A stretch of 36,085 nucleotides of DNA from Candidatus Acetothermia bacterium (GCA_016179105.1 JACOSB010000077.1:1-36085); one strand, 5' to 3'; numbered from the stretch's first letter, positions 1 to 6,908 are shown. Notes: generated from the sequence alone by a model not told the origin. Program-made: numbers and translations.

Positions 1-1
1 G

Positions 2-133
2 GTCAGCTCCGGGACGATTACCGACGCCATGATCCAAGACTACATTAGCGAGCAAGAGGGCGAACCGGTTCATGATGATAGTCAATTTCGAATTGACGAT
101 ACTCCGAACCCCTCGCCTTCAAGGCGAGGGTAG
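2..133 (+). CDS. tnpA: IS200/IS605-type transposase TnpA, C-terminal end only
   Basis: The window opens inside a reading frame of 43 codons that ends at a TAG at 131-133. Its residues (GTITDAMIQDYISEQ, then a DD-rich FRIDD tail) look like the last helix and tail of HUH (Y1) transposases of the IS200/IS605 group, which typically end in a GxVTxExIxxYIxxQ pattern. The catalytic HUH and Tyr motifs lie outside the window. The last codons run through a perfect GC-rich palindrome (110-130), as expected where tnpA ends inside the element's right-end hairpin. The call rests on pattern memory of a short C-terminus, so the family is likely but not proven. Confidence 0.6.
   Translation, partial: VSSGTITDAMIQDYISEQEGEPVHDDSQFRIDDTPNPSPSRRG
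110..130 (+). mobile_element. IS200/IS605-like right-end hairpin
   Basis: CCCTCGCCTT and AAGGCGAGGG form a perfect 10-nt inverted repeat around a single C; a realistic fold is an 8-bp stem with a 5-nt loop. It is followed by TAGTTCA. Subterminal hairpins of this form, followed by a TTCA-like end, are typical of IS200/IS605 ends. A related sequence occurs near the other edge of the window (35987-36010). Between here and 263 I see only the ribosome binding site of the next gene. Confidence 0.55.
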
Positions 134-263
134 TTCAGTTCGATCCATGTGAAGAAGCTTCATCCTGATGAGCAATACCTGAGCATTGAGCTCGAATTGT
201 TCATGAGACTTTCTGCCAGCTCTAAGTTTCGGTAAGATTCATGGATTATGATAAGGAGGCCTT

Positions 264-1814
264 ATGTTGACTCCATTCAAGAATGAAGCTTTCACTGACT
301 TCACGAACGAAGCGAACAAGAAAGAAATGCTCGCCGCGCTCGACAGTGTTAAAAAAGTATTAGGAAAAACTTATCCCATCGTGATTGGCGGCGAAGAACG
401 AATGCTGAAAGAGAGCTTCGATTCGATCAATCCCTCGAACAAAACACAATCCGTGGGCAAATTTTCTAAGGGGGGAAAAGCCGAAGCGATTGAGGCTGTC
501 GGGGTAGCCAAGAAAGCATTTGAGTCGTGGCGCTATTTCCCCGCCGAAGAGCGCGCAGCCATTCTCTTGCGCGCCGCGCGGATGATGCGTCAGCAGAAGT
601 TCGAGCTGAACGCCTGGATGATTCTCGAAGAGGGCAAGAGCTGGCCCGAAGCTGACGGTGACATCGCCGAAGCAATAGACTTTTGTGAGTACTATGCCCG
701 GCTCGCGATCGAACTCGACCGTGAAGACAATCTTGTCTCATATCCGGGCACCTATAATCATATCAAGCATCTTCCGTTGGGCGTCGGTGCGGTGATTCCG
801 CCGTGGAATTTCCCCAGTGCAATTCTCACCGGTATGACAACCGCCGCGCTCGTGAGCGGCAATACGGTTGTGCTCAAACCGTCTTCAGATTCACCCGCGA
901 TCGCGTGGCAGGTTTTCAAAATTCTGAAAGCTGCGGGCATTCCCGATGGCGTCTTGAATTTCGTCACCGGCGGAGGCTCGACCGTAGGAAACACGCTCGT
1001 TGAACATCCTGATGTTGCGTTTGTCTCGTTCACCGGCTCGCGCGAAGTCGGGACAGATATATGCGCTCGTGCGGCTGTTGTAAGACCTGGCCAGAAACAC
1101 TTGAAACGCGTGATCGCCGAGATGGGTGGCAAGGACGCCGTCGTCGTGGACGAGTCTGTCGAAAATTTGGATGAAGTTGCTCAAGCGGTCGTAATCTCAG
1201 CCTTTGGATTCCAGGGCCAGAAGTGCTCGGCGGGCTCGCGTCTGATTGTGCACAAAAAGATTCACGATGCACTCCTAGAAAAAGTGATCGAGCGCACTCA
1301 AAAGATCACCGTTGGGCCGACGGAGAAACAAGAAAACTGGATGGGTCCCGTCATCAATCAAGGCTCGTTCGCAAAGATTATGGAGTACATTAGCGTTGGC
1401 AAAAAGGAAGGGAAGCTCGTCTCCGGCGGAGAGGGCGATGACCGCACTGGTTATTTCATCCAGCCTACAATTTTCGATGGAATCAAGAGCAAACATCGAC
1501 TTGGCCAAGAAGAGATTTTCGGCCCTGTGCTCGCTGTTATTACGGCTAATAACTTTGAAGAGCTGATTGAGTTCGCCAATGATACCGAGTACGGCCTTAC
1601 GGGCGCGTTCATTTCGAGCAATCGCGACCACGTGCGCATCGCCAAAGAGCGTTTCCATGTTGGCAATCTCTACATCAACCGGAAATGCACGGGCGCGCTC
1701 GTGGGAGTAGAGCCCTTCGGGGGCTTCTACATGAGCGGCACCGATAGCAAAGCGGGCGGCGCGCAGTATCTCTACTTGCACACGCAGCCGAAAGCGATCT
1801 CCGAAAAGCTGTGA
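264..1814 (+). CDS. rocA: L-glutamate gamma-semialdehyde (1-pyrroline-5-carboxylate) dehydrogenase
   Basis: This NAD-dependent cytosolic enzyme oxidises glutamate semialdehyde/P5C to glutamate, the second step of proline catabolism. The 516-residue length and the N-terminal layout (NEAFTDF, then YPIVIGGEER) match the monofunctional RocA/PruA type seen in Thermus and Bacillus. Visible motifs are PWNF (180-183), the FTGSREVG nucleotide-binding loop (256-263), the general base Glu286 in EMGGKD and the nucleophile Cys321 in FGFQGQKCSAGSR. The ATG has AAGGAGG at 253-259, 4 nt upstream. No proline dehydrogenase lies beside it, so the partner must be elsewhere, or the enzyme serves arginine/ornithine breakdown. 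The next gene has its own promoter overlapping the end of this one. Confidence 0.93.
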   Translation: MLTPFKNEAFTDFTNEANKKEMLAALDSVKKVLGKTYPIVIGGEERMLKESFDSINPSNKTQSVGKFSKGGKAEAIEAVGVAKKAFESWRYFPAEERAAILLRAARMMRQQKFELNAWMILEEGKSWPEADGDIAEAIDFCEYYARLAIELDREDNLVSYPGTYNHIKHLPLGVGAVIPPWNFPSAILTGMTTAALVSGNTVVLKPSSDSPAIAWQVFKILKAAGIPDGVLNFVTGGGSTVGNTLVEHPDVAFVSFTGSREVGTDICARAAVVRPGQKHLKRVIAEMGGKDAVVVDESVENLDEVAQAVVISAFGFQGQKCSAGSRLIVHKKIHDALLEKVIERTQKITVGPTEKQENWMGPVINQGSFAKIMEYISVGKKEGKLVSGGEGDDRTGYFIQPTIFDGIKSKHRLGQEEIFGPVLAVITANNFEELIEFANDTEYGLTGAFISSNRDHVRIAKERFHVGNLYINRKCTGALVGVEPFGGFYMSGTDSKAGGAQYLYLHTQPKAISEKL

Positions 1815-1839
1815 CTGCTTACGCAGAGCATGGTATAAT
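1811..1839 (+). promoter_or_regulatory. Extended -10 promoter for the C45-family gene
   Basis: TGGTATAAT (1831-1839) is a perfect extended -10 element. The -35 region around 1811 (GTGACT) is weak. Transcription should start near 1846, leaving only about 3 nt before the ATG at 1849, and no Shine-Dalgarno is present. Confidence 0.7.
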
Positions 1840-1848
1840 CAGCGCACT

Positions 1849-2955
1849 ATGAGCAGCGCAAGTAGCCAATTACTGCCATTGCTGGAATTATCAGGCAGTC
1901 CGTATGAGCAAGGATTGGCCCACGGTCGTGAGGCCAAAGTCCAAATCGATCGCAATTTGAAGACTTATTTCTGGCGCTTCGAGCGAGAATCAAAACTTGC
2001 TCGTGACGATGTCTTGCACCGGGCTGATCTCTATCTGGAAAACATCGAGAAATCAGCGCCGCTCTACGCCGAGGGCATGAAGGGGATCGCTGAAGGAGCC
2101 AAGCGCGAGCTATTAGAGATCGTCGCGCTGAACGCGCGCTTCGAACTGATTTACAGTGAAGCATCTGCGCACGGGAAACTGCCTGAGACCGACGGCTGCA
2201 CGACGTTTGCACTCTTGCCGGAAAAGACGAACAATGGACACTTGATTCTGGGCGAGAACTGGGACTGGATTCCTGATGTTCAAGCGCTCCTTCTGAGAAT
2301 TAGTGAGCCCGGTAAACCGAATGTTGTTTGTTTCACTGAAGCTGGGATCTTCGGTGGCAAGATCGGGCTCAACTCGGCTGGACTCGGCCTGGTCATCAAC
2401 GGACTGAACTCTGATAAAGATGATTGGTCCAAGATTCAAAAGCCGTTCCACGTGCGCTGCTGGGAGATTCTACGATCGAAAACTTTCGACGATGCAGTGG
2501 CGGCTGTGACGAGTACGCCGCGCTCGTGTTCGGCCAACTTTGTGATCGGGCAAGTTGATCACAGAGTAGTGGATATCGAAGCAGCTCCAGCCAAGCACTT
2601 AGCGCTCGAGCCAAAGAATGGGTTCATCGCTCACACGAATCACTTCTTGGAGCCGGAGCTATTGGATATTATCGTCCCTGAGGTTTCCAAGCGTCCAAGC
2701 ACGCGTTCACGCTATGCACGCGTGACAAAGTTATTGCGAGAATCTGGCAAGCTCGATATGGCTGGTGCGCAGGGTATTCTCACCGACCATGACGATTACC
2801 CGTACTCACTCTGCCGCCATCCGGATGAAACCTTCCCGCCGGAGGAGCGTTATCAGTCCGTTGTCTCTGTCGTGATGGATTTGCATGAACGCAAAATGTC
2901 GATTGCCAAAGGGCCACCATGCCAGCATAGCTATCGCACAATCACTCTCATTTGA
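1849..2955 (+). CDS. C45 family Ntn hydrolase / acyl-CoA:6-aminopenicillanate acyltransferase-like protein
   Basis: The 368-residue protein resembles the peptidase C45 family (isopenicillin-N acyltransferase-like Ntn hydrolases). These mature by self-cleavage before a cysteine that then becomes the nucleophile. The expected pattern is present: YEQGLAHGRE near the N-terminus, Gly116-Cys117-Thr in DGCTTFALL, and GENWDW (135-140), with a conserved N and D shortly after the cleavage site. Cleavage would give chains of about 116 and 252 residues. The C-terminal part has HTNHF and a LTDHDDYPYSLCRH segment typical of the family. No signal peptide is evident, so a cytosolic amide or peptide hydrolase is likely; the substrate cannot be inferred. 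The start sits about 3 nt from the predicted transcript start, suggesting a leaderless mRNA. Confidence 0.85.
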   Translation: MSSASSQLLPLLELSGSPYEQGLAHGREAKVQIDRNLKTYFWRFERESKLARDDVLHRADLYLENIEKSAPLYAEGMKGIAEGAKRELLEIVALNARFELIYSEASAHGKLPETDGCTTFALLPEKTNNGHLILGENWDWIPDVQALLLRISEPGKPNVVCFTEAGIFGGKIGLNSAGLGLVINGLNSDKDDWSKIQKPFHVRCWEILRSKTFDDAVAAVTSTPRSCSANFVIGQVDHRVVDIEAAPAKHLALEPKNGFIAHTNHFLEPELLDIIVPEVSKRPSTRSRYARVTKLLRESGKLDMAGAQGILTDHDDYPYSLCRHPDETFPPEERYQSVVSVVMDLHERKMSIAKGPPCQHSYRTITLI

Positions 2956-2985
2956 TGAAGAAAAAAGAAATGGAGCTAATCCATA

Positions 2986-3086
2986 AACTGAACTAGTCTA
3001 TGATATCCGGTACCTAATATTTTGGATTGTCTTGTTGACTCTCTTCGAGAGTGATCACCCTTCTACTTCTACAGCTAAGTTCAGTT
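2986..3086. terminator. Inverted repeats in a convergent intergenic region (possible bidirectional terminator)
   Basis: Between convergent genes, AACTGAACT (2986-2994) and AGTTCAGTT (3078-3086) are exact 9-nt complements. Nested inside is ACTCTC-TTC-GAGAGT (3038-3052), a compact hairpin. No clear U-tract follows either structure, so a terminator role is inferred only from position. Confidence 0.3.
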
Positions 3087-3671
3087 CCGTACAATCATTT
3101 TATGAACTTGGTTTTGAGCTTGATATTTGTATAAGTAAACTCCACTAGGCAATCCTCCACTTAACTCCACAATGTTTAAACTGGCTACGCGCAAGGGAAT
3201 CACTCTTACCAGCCGACCCTGCAGATCATAGATCGTCAGAGAGCCCAGGATGAACATTGGCTTAAGGAGTTCCATGCGCACGCTGCTGAAGTTTAGTGAG
3301 ATCAGAATTGAAGACAACAATTCTTGTAGCGCATCGAGCTGATTCTGTATCAATTCAAGTAAAATCTCGATCGACTGCCCTTGGGCTTCTATCTTCCCAG
3401 CTCGCGCGATCATTCTGAGGAGACTGCGCGCTTTGCGAAACGCACCTCTTAACTGAGCTTTCTGCAGTCTCGTGAGGTTAGGATCAACGAGATCCAATGC
3501 GATCTCGTAGCGTAGCTCTTGAACTCTCTCTTTGAGATCAGCTAAAGAAGTGAAGAGAAACGCATCTTGCGTTGGTGAAAAGCGATAGATAGTATTCTGT
3601 GCTAAAGCATTAAAACCAACGACGAGACATCCAATTGTAGCAATAAGCAACGAGAAAATGACCCACTTCAT
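3081..3671 (-). CDS. Exported protein with a T9SS type A sorting-domain-like tail
   Basis: The 196-residue protein starts with a signal peptide (hydrophobic residues 4-22, then FNALAQ as a plausible cleavage region). The middle (about 40-120) is charged, helical and Leu-rich. The last 55 residues (LTIYDLQGRLVRV, then LPSGVYLYKYQ and a final KMIVRN) match the FlgD-like/Por secretion C-terminal domain that marks cargo of the type IX secretion system. That domain is usually about 75 residues on much larger proteins, so such a short carrier is odd. No T9SS machinery gene is in the window. The start is supported by a promoter (TTGACT, 17 nt, TAGGCT) ending about 20 nt upstream and an AGAGAG motif before the ATG. 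Middle-region function is unknown. Confidence 0.75.
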   Translation of the reverse strand: MKWVIFSLLIATIGCLVVGFNALAQNTIYRFSPTQDAFLFTSLADLKERVQELRYEIALDLVDPNLTRLQKAQLRGAFRKARSLLRMIARAGKIEAQGQSIEILLELIQNQLDALQELLSSILISLNFSSVRMELLKPMFILGSLTIYDLQGRLVRVIPLRVASLNIVELSGGLPSGVYLYKYQAQNQVHKMIVRN

Positions 3672-3688
3672 GATGCTCTCTAGTTTTT

Positions 3689-3717
3689 AGCCTAGCACTC
3701 TTTCCCCAAAAAGTCAA
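3689..3717 (-). promoter_or_regulatory. Sigma70-like promoter for the T9SS-tail protein
   Basis: On the minus strand TTGACT (3712-3717) and TAGGCT (3689-3694) are separated by 17 nt. Predicted initiation near 3682 gives a leader of about 11 nt. Confidence 0.55.
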
Positions 3718-3748
3718 GGCTAAGGCTATTGAAAAGGGAATGTCAGCG

Positions 3749-3777
3749 TTGAAGAAACTGTGCTCGCGGAGTATACT
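3749..3777 (+). promoter_or_regulatory. Sigma70-like promoter for the tRNA-Ser/SRP RNA/pyrC unit
   Basis: TTGAAG (3749-3754), 17 nt, TATACT (3772-3777). The predicted start near 3784 falls exactly at the beginning of the UUCG hairpin (3785-3802) that precedes the tRNA. I see no other plausible promoter before pyrC, so it may drive the whole unit. Confidence 0.65.
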
Positions 3778-3784
3778 TTCTTCT

Positions 3785-3802
3785 ACCGGCCTTCGGGCCG
3801 GT
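3785..3802 (+). other. UUCG-tetraloop hairpin at the 5' end of the tRNA precursor
   Basis: ACCGGCC-TTCG-GGCCGGT is a perfect 7-bp stem closed C-G on a UUCG tetraloop, followed by TTTCC. It lies between the predicted transcript start and the tRNA (3814). It could cap and protect the precursor, guide RNase P, or act as a weak early terminator. Confidence 0.6.
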
Positions 3803-3813
3803 TTCCAACTCTG

Positions 3814-3903
3814 GGAGAGGTGTCCGAGTGGTCTAAGGGGCGTGCCTGGAAAGCACGTGCAGTCGCAAGGCTGCCGTGGGTTCAAATCCCACCCTCTCCG
3901 CCA
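3814..3903 (+). tRNA. tRNA-Ser (anticodon GGA)
   Basis: The acceptor stem GGAGAGG (3814-3820) pairs with CCTCTCC (3893-3899), followed by discriminator G and an encoded CCA (3901-3903). The anticodon stem-loop CGTGC-CTGGAAA-GCACG gives anticodon GGA, reading UCC/UCU. A long variable arm and GTTCAAATC T-loop are present, as expected for a class II serine tRNA of 90 nt. The next base begins the SRP RNA. Confidence 0.95.
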
Positions 3904-3996
3904 GCCCAAGTGCCGGCGGCGCACCCCGATGAACCCCGCCAGGCCCGGAAGGGAGCAACGGTAAGTTGGTTCTTGCGCGCGCCGGACCCTTGGGTC
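3904..3996 (+). ncRNA. ffs: Signal recognition particle RNA (4.5S, small bacterial type)
   Basis: The core GCCAGGCCCGGAAGGGAGCA is the conserved apical domain of bacterial SRP RNA, with the GGAA tetraloop that binds Ffh. The flanks close the rod: CCCAAG (3905-3910) pairs with CTTGGG (3989-3994), and GCCGGCGGCGCA pairs with TGCGCGCGCCGG. The length of about 93 nt fits the short bacterial form lacking the Alu domain. Its 5' end abuts the tRNA CCA with no spacer, so tRNA 3'-end processing would also create the SRP 5' end. The 3' end is followed by TCTTTG and then, 5 nt on, the ATG of dihydroorotase. Confidence 0.93.
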
Positions 3997-4001
3997 TTTG
4001 T

Positions 4002-5207
4002 ATGCCCACAATCCTCGCCAACGGCCAAGTTTTTATCGACGGAAAACTCCAACGCACCGATATTGCGTTTGATCAAAAAATTCAAGCGATTGGCAAGAAT
4101 CTCTTGGGCGAGCCCGTCGACTGCCTTGGAAAGATAATTCTACCCGGTGCGATCGACGTGCACGTGCACTTTCGCGATTTCAATCAAAGCCACAAAGAAG
4201 ACTGGCAGAGCGGCTCGCACGCGGCCGTGCGCGGCGGCGTCACCACGGTTTTTGATATGCCCAACAACGATCCACCCGCGACGACTGTTGAGCGACTCCA
4301 AGAGAAGCGAAGAAAAGCAGATGCGTCCCTCGTCAATGGAAAGATCTATGGTGGACTGAGTGCCGAGAACGTCGATCAAATTGCTGAGATCGCCAAAGTT
4401 GTCGACGCCTTCAAGCTCTATCTCGGCGATACGACCGGACATATGATCATCAGTGACCGTGCTCTACAAAAAGAGATCGTGCATCGTGTCGCCGAGACGG
4501 GCAAAGTGCTGGCAGTCCACGCGCAGCGGGGCGGGATTGCCCCTGAAGAGATCACAGCGCACGAGGCCAAAGACCTTCAGTACGCGATCGAGCTGTCCTC
4601 TCAATTCAAAGCAAAACTACATTTAGCGCACGTCACCACAAGGGCCGGCGTCGAGACGATTTTAGACGCCAAACGTCGTGGCCTGGATGTGAGTTTTGAA
4701 ACGTGTCCCCAGTATCTCTTCTTCACGACTGAGGAGCGATCTAAGCGCGGAGCCTTTATGAAAGTGAATCCGCCGGTCGCAACGGCTGCCGATCGCGACT
4801 TTCTCTGGGAGGCGTTGCGTGCTGGCAAGATTGATATGATCGCGACGGATCACGCGCCGCACACGATTGAAGAGAAAAATCTGGGCATGGAGAAAGCACC
4901 CAGCGGACTACCGGGAGTTGAGTTCGTATTGCCGTTGCTGCTCGACTCTGTGAATGCGGGCGGAACCTCGCTTGAGCAATTAGTCAAGGTCTGCTGTGCC
5001 CGACCGGCTCAACGTTTCGGCTTTCCCAAGGGCAAAATCAGCGCTGGACTCGATGCAGACTTGGTCGTCATCGATATGAATTTGCGAAAGACAATCACGC
5101 GCTCCGAGATCGCAAGCAAGTGCGGCTGGTCGCCCTATGAAACTATGACACTTCAAGGCTGGCCGGTGATGACGTTCGTACAAGGTCAATTGCGTTTTAG
5201 AAGCTGA
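4002..5207 (+). CDS. pyrC: Dihydroorotase
   Basis: A zinc amidohydrolase interconverting carbamoyl aspartate and dihydroorotate, step 3 of de novo pyrimidine synthesis. The 401 residues fit the class I (long) dihydroorotases. Motifs seen are the metal site in DVHVHFRD, DMPNN, a probable carbamylated Lys in FKLYLG, VHAQ and LHLAHVTT histidines, ETCPQYL, and the catalytic Asp in ATDHAPH. The ATG at 4002 is chosen because the family begins just before LANGQV; an upstream in-frame codon at 3966 would lie inside the SRP RNA. No ribosome binding site precedes the ATG, only 5 nt from the SRP RNA end, so translation initiation is unusual. pyrE lies 2 kb downstream, separated by unrelated genes. Confidence 0.93.
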   Translation: MPTILANGQVFIDGKLQRTDIAFDQKIQAIGKNLLGEPVDCLGKIILPGAIDVHVHFRDFNQSHKEDWQSGSHAAVRGGVTTVFDMPNNDPPATTVERLQEKRRKADASLVNGKIYGGLSAENVDQIAEIAKVVDAFKLYLGDTTGHMIISDRALQKEIVHRVAETGKVLAVHAQRGGIAPEEITAHEAKDLQYAIELSSQFKAKLHLAHVTTRAGVETILDAKRRGLDVSFETCPQYLFFTTEERSKRGAFMKVNPPVATAADRDFLWEALRAGKIDMIATDHAPHTIEEKNLGMEKAPSGLPGVEFVLPLLLDSVNAGGTSLEQLVKVCCARPAQRFGFPKGKISAGLDADLVVIDMNLRKTITRSEIASKCGWSPYETMTLQGWPVMTFVQGQLRFRS

Positions 5208-5223
5208 CTGTTGAGATTGCCAA

Positions 5224-5252
5224 TTGACAAAGAAGGGAATAGTTAGTAGGAA
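5224..5252 (+). promoter_or_regulatory. Possible promoter of the toxin-antitoxin island
   Basis: TTGACA (5224-5229), 17 nt, TAGGAA (5247-5252). The -35 is perfect and the -10 is poor. Initiation would fall a couple of bases before the GTG at 5261. Confidence 0.4.
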
Positions 5253-5260
5253 TAGAGATT

Positions 5261-5443
5261 GTGAGTCCAACTGTATTTCGTGAGAAGGGTTACAGATTCT
5301 TTTTCTTCTCGCTTGAGGAGCCGAGAATGCATGTCCATGTGCACAGCGCCGACGGAGAAGCCAAGTTCTGGCTGGAACCCAGGATTGAGTTGGCTAGGAA
5401 TTATGGTCTTCCAATCAAGGAACTCCGAATTATCCAAAACTGA
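5261..5443 (+). CDS. DUF4160 domain protein (putative toxin-antitoxin component)
   Basis: The whole 60-residue protein is a DUF4160 domain: MSPTVFREKGYRFFFFS, then EPRMHVHVHSADGEAKFWLEP and a C-terminal NYGLPIKELR. The conserved PRMHVHVHS histidine cluster is intact. It starts with GTG. DUF4160 genes are usually followed by DUF2442, as here (16 nt downstream), and the pair has been proposed as a toxin-antitoxin-like module. Which partner is toxic is not evident from sequence. It opens a run of four small genes ending in HicA, all on one strand. Confidence 0.85.
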   Translation: MSPTVFREKGYRFFFFSLEEPRMHVHVHSADGEAKFWLEPRIELARNYGLPIKELRIIQN

Positions 5444-5458
5444 TTGAGGAGCACAAAG

Positions 5459-5728
5459 ATGAAATCAAAAGCGCTTGGAAGAAACATTTTGGAAGCTGAA
5501 GTTACTCACATCTCCAAACATGGGTTTTGGCTGTTGCTTAACAAAAAGGAATTTTTCCTTTCGTTTGAGAAATTTCCTTGGTTCAAGGAAGCATCTGTCT
5601 CAGAAATTTTGAATGTCCAATGGTTGCAGCCACGCCATCTGTACTGGCCTGACCTAGACGTCGATTTAACCGTTGAATCCATCGAACATCCAGAAAGATA
5701 TCCTCTGGTCGCGAAATCGAAAACTTAA
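5459..5728 (+). CDS. DUF2442 domain protein (partner of DUF4160)
   Basis: The 89 residues cover DUF2442: HGFWLLLNKKEFFLSFEKFP followed by LQPRHLYWPDLDVDLTVES and IEHPERYPL, the usual family signature. The ATG at 5459 has GAGGAG 7 nt upstream, preferred over an upstream in-frame TTG at 5444. It follows the DUF4160 stop by 15 nt and is probably co-translated with it. A DNA-binding or antitoxin role is proposed for the family by context only. Confidence 0.85.
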   Translation: MKSKALGRNILEAEVTHISKHGFWLLLNKKEFFLSFEKFPWFKEASVSEILNVQWLQPRHLYWPDLDVDLTVESIEHPERYPLVAKSKT

Positions 5729-5752
5729 GAGAGAGATGAAAAAGTGGAGACA

Positions 5753-5965
5753 ATGAAAGAACAATACACTGCGGTAATCAAAAAATCTGGTAAGTGGTGG
5801 ATCGGGTGGATCGCAGAAGTTCCTGGGGTCAATTGTCAAGAAGCCACAAAAGGGGAGTTGCTGACGAGTCTCACAATTACCCTTCGAGAGGCTTTGGAGT
5901 TTAATCGCCGGGAGGCTTTAACAGCAGCGGGAAGAGATTTTGAGGAAAAGATCATTGTCGTATGA
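5753..5965 (+). CDS. hicB: HicB-like antitoxin (short form)
   Basis: The 70-residue protein carries the partial RNase H-like HicB fold: YTAVIKKSGKWWIGWIAEVPG, then the conserved GVNCQEATKGELLTSL loop and LREALEF helix. It lacks the C-terminal ribbon-helix-helix or HTH domain of longer HicB proteins, so autoregulation may need the HicA partner or another protein. It could also start at GTG 5744, adding three residues. Its stop overlaps the hicA start (ATGA at 5962), indicating translational coupling. The antitoxin-first order is one of the two common arrangements. Confidence 0.85.
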   Translation: MKEQYTAVIKKSGKWWIGWIAEVPGVNCQEATKGELLTSLTITLREALEFNRREALTAAGRDFEEKIIVV

Positions 5966-6150
5966 AGCGGGGAGAACTTCTGAGGCATCTCCGAGCTCAT
6001 GATTGCGAACTTCTGCGCGAAGGTAGGCGGCATTCGTGGCGGCATAATCCAAATCTAAACAAACGGTCTGCTGTCCCAAGACATAATGAGATCGATGATC
6101 ATTTGGCTCGAAAGATATGCAAGGATTTAGGGGTCCCTCGCGTCAAATGA
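5962..6150 (+). CDS. hicA: HicA-type mRNA interferase toxin
   Basis: The 62-residue protein matches HicA, a dsRBD-fold ribosome-independent mRNA interferase. MKRGELLRHLRAHDCELLRE is the usual first half, His24 in GRRHSWRHNP is the catalytic histidine position, and AVPRHNEIDDHLARKICKDL is the conserved second half. It appears complete and potentially active. It overlaps hicB by 4 nt. The convergent phosphatase gene ends 12 nt downstream. Confidence 0.88.
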   Translation: MKRGELLRHLRAHDCELLREGRRHSWRHNPNLNKRSAVPRHNEIDDHLARKICKDLGVPRVK

Positions 6151-6162
6151 TTGTTTGGTGGA

Positions 6163-6789
6163 CTAGAAAAAATCCTTGGTGTACAAATCTCTTAGATGAT
6201 ACGTCGAGTTGAGCAGCGAGACTTCGCGTGTCCCATCGTCTAAACAGTCGACAATGCTGATCGAACAATTGTCGATCGCAAACTGGCCCCAGCCGTTCAC
6301 ACCCGCAATATAACTCGCAATGGCTCTGCACGTGCCCCCGTGGGCAACGAGCGCAATCGTCTCGTTCGCATGACGAGCCGCGATCTCCTCAAATTTTTTG
6401 GAAGCACGCTCAAAGAGCTGTCGCCGACTCTCGCCTCCTGTGGGCTGAAATCTTGAAGGGTTTCGAGTTCGTTCCGCATACTCGCGGGGAAATTTTTCGA
6501 TCACTTCGTCCCGTGTGAGCCCTTCCCAGTGACCGTACTTCATCTCGCGGACCTCCGGCGTAGCGATGGGTGAAAGTCCCTGCTTCTCGGCGATACAGCG
6601 CGCCGTCTCCCACGCACGGCTAAGATCGCTGGCGTAAATTACTGAAATTTTTTCGGTCGCGAGAAATTCTGCCGTACGATCTGCCTGCGCGCGCCCTGTT
6701 TCATTCAAAGGGATATCGAGCTGGCCCATCACGCGTTGATCACGGTTCCAATCGGTCTCTCCATGGCGAATCAGATAAACTCGAAGCAT
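6163..6789 (-). CDS. Histidine phosphatase family protein (phosphoglycerate mutase-like)
   Basis: The 208-residue cytosolic protein belongs to the histidine phosphatase superfamily. LIRHGETDWN carries the phosphorylated His9, EMKYGHWEGLT holds the acid/base Glu region, and VAHGGTCRA has the second catalytic histidine. Length and motifs fit CobC/GpmB/PhoE-like phosphatases, not the 250-residue glycolytic mutase; the substrate (alpha-ribazole phosphate, phosphoserine, other) cannot be told. No cobalamin genes are near. The ATG lies 9 nt after a TATAAT on this strand with no Shine-Dalgarno, so the mRNA may be leaderless. Confidence 0.88.
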   Translation of the reverse strand: MLRVYLIRHGETDWNRDQRVMGQLDIPLNETGRAQADRTAEFLATEKISVIYASDLSRAWETARCIAEKQGLSPIATPEVREMKYGHWEGLTRDEVIEKFPREYAERTRNPSRFQPTGGESRRQLFERASKKFEEIAARHANETIALVAHGGTCRAIASYIAGVNGWGQFAIDNCSISIVDCLDDGTREVSLLNSTYHLRDLYTKDFF

Positions 6790-6798
6790 AATGAGCGA

Positions 6799-6827
6799 AT
6801 TATAGGATTTGATCGTGCCAGCAGCAA
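6799..6827 (-). promoter_or_regulatory. Promoter for the histidine phosphatase gene
   Basis: Minus strand TATAAT (6799-6804) preceded at 17 nt by TTGCTG (6822-6827). Initiation near 6792 leaves about 3 nt before the ATG at 6789. Confidence 0.6.
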
Positions 6828-6908
6828 GCGCGAGTTGTGCACCACTTCGTGTTTAACTAGAATCCTGACAGGGCAGGCTCGCCAAACTGAGGAGGCAAAG
6901 AGCAGATT

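Noticed and set aside
1275..1781. 168-codon minus-strand frame within the P5C dehydrogenase gene
   Set aside because: Shadow produced by codon bias of the catalytic-domain coding sequence; no start signal or motif.
3966..4001. Upstream in-frame start for dihydroorotase
   Set aside because: It would translate the 3' arm of the SRP RNA, and the family N-terminus begins at the ATG at 4002.
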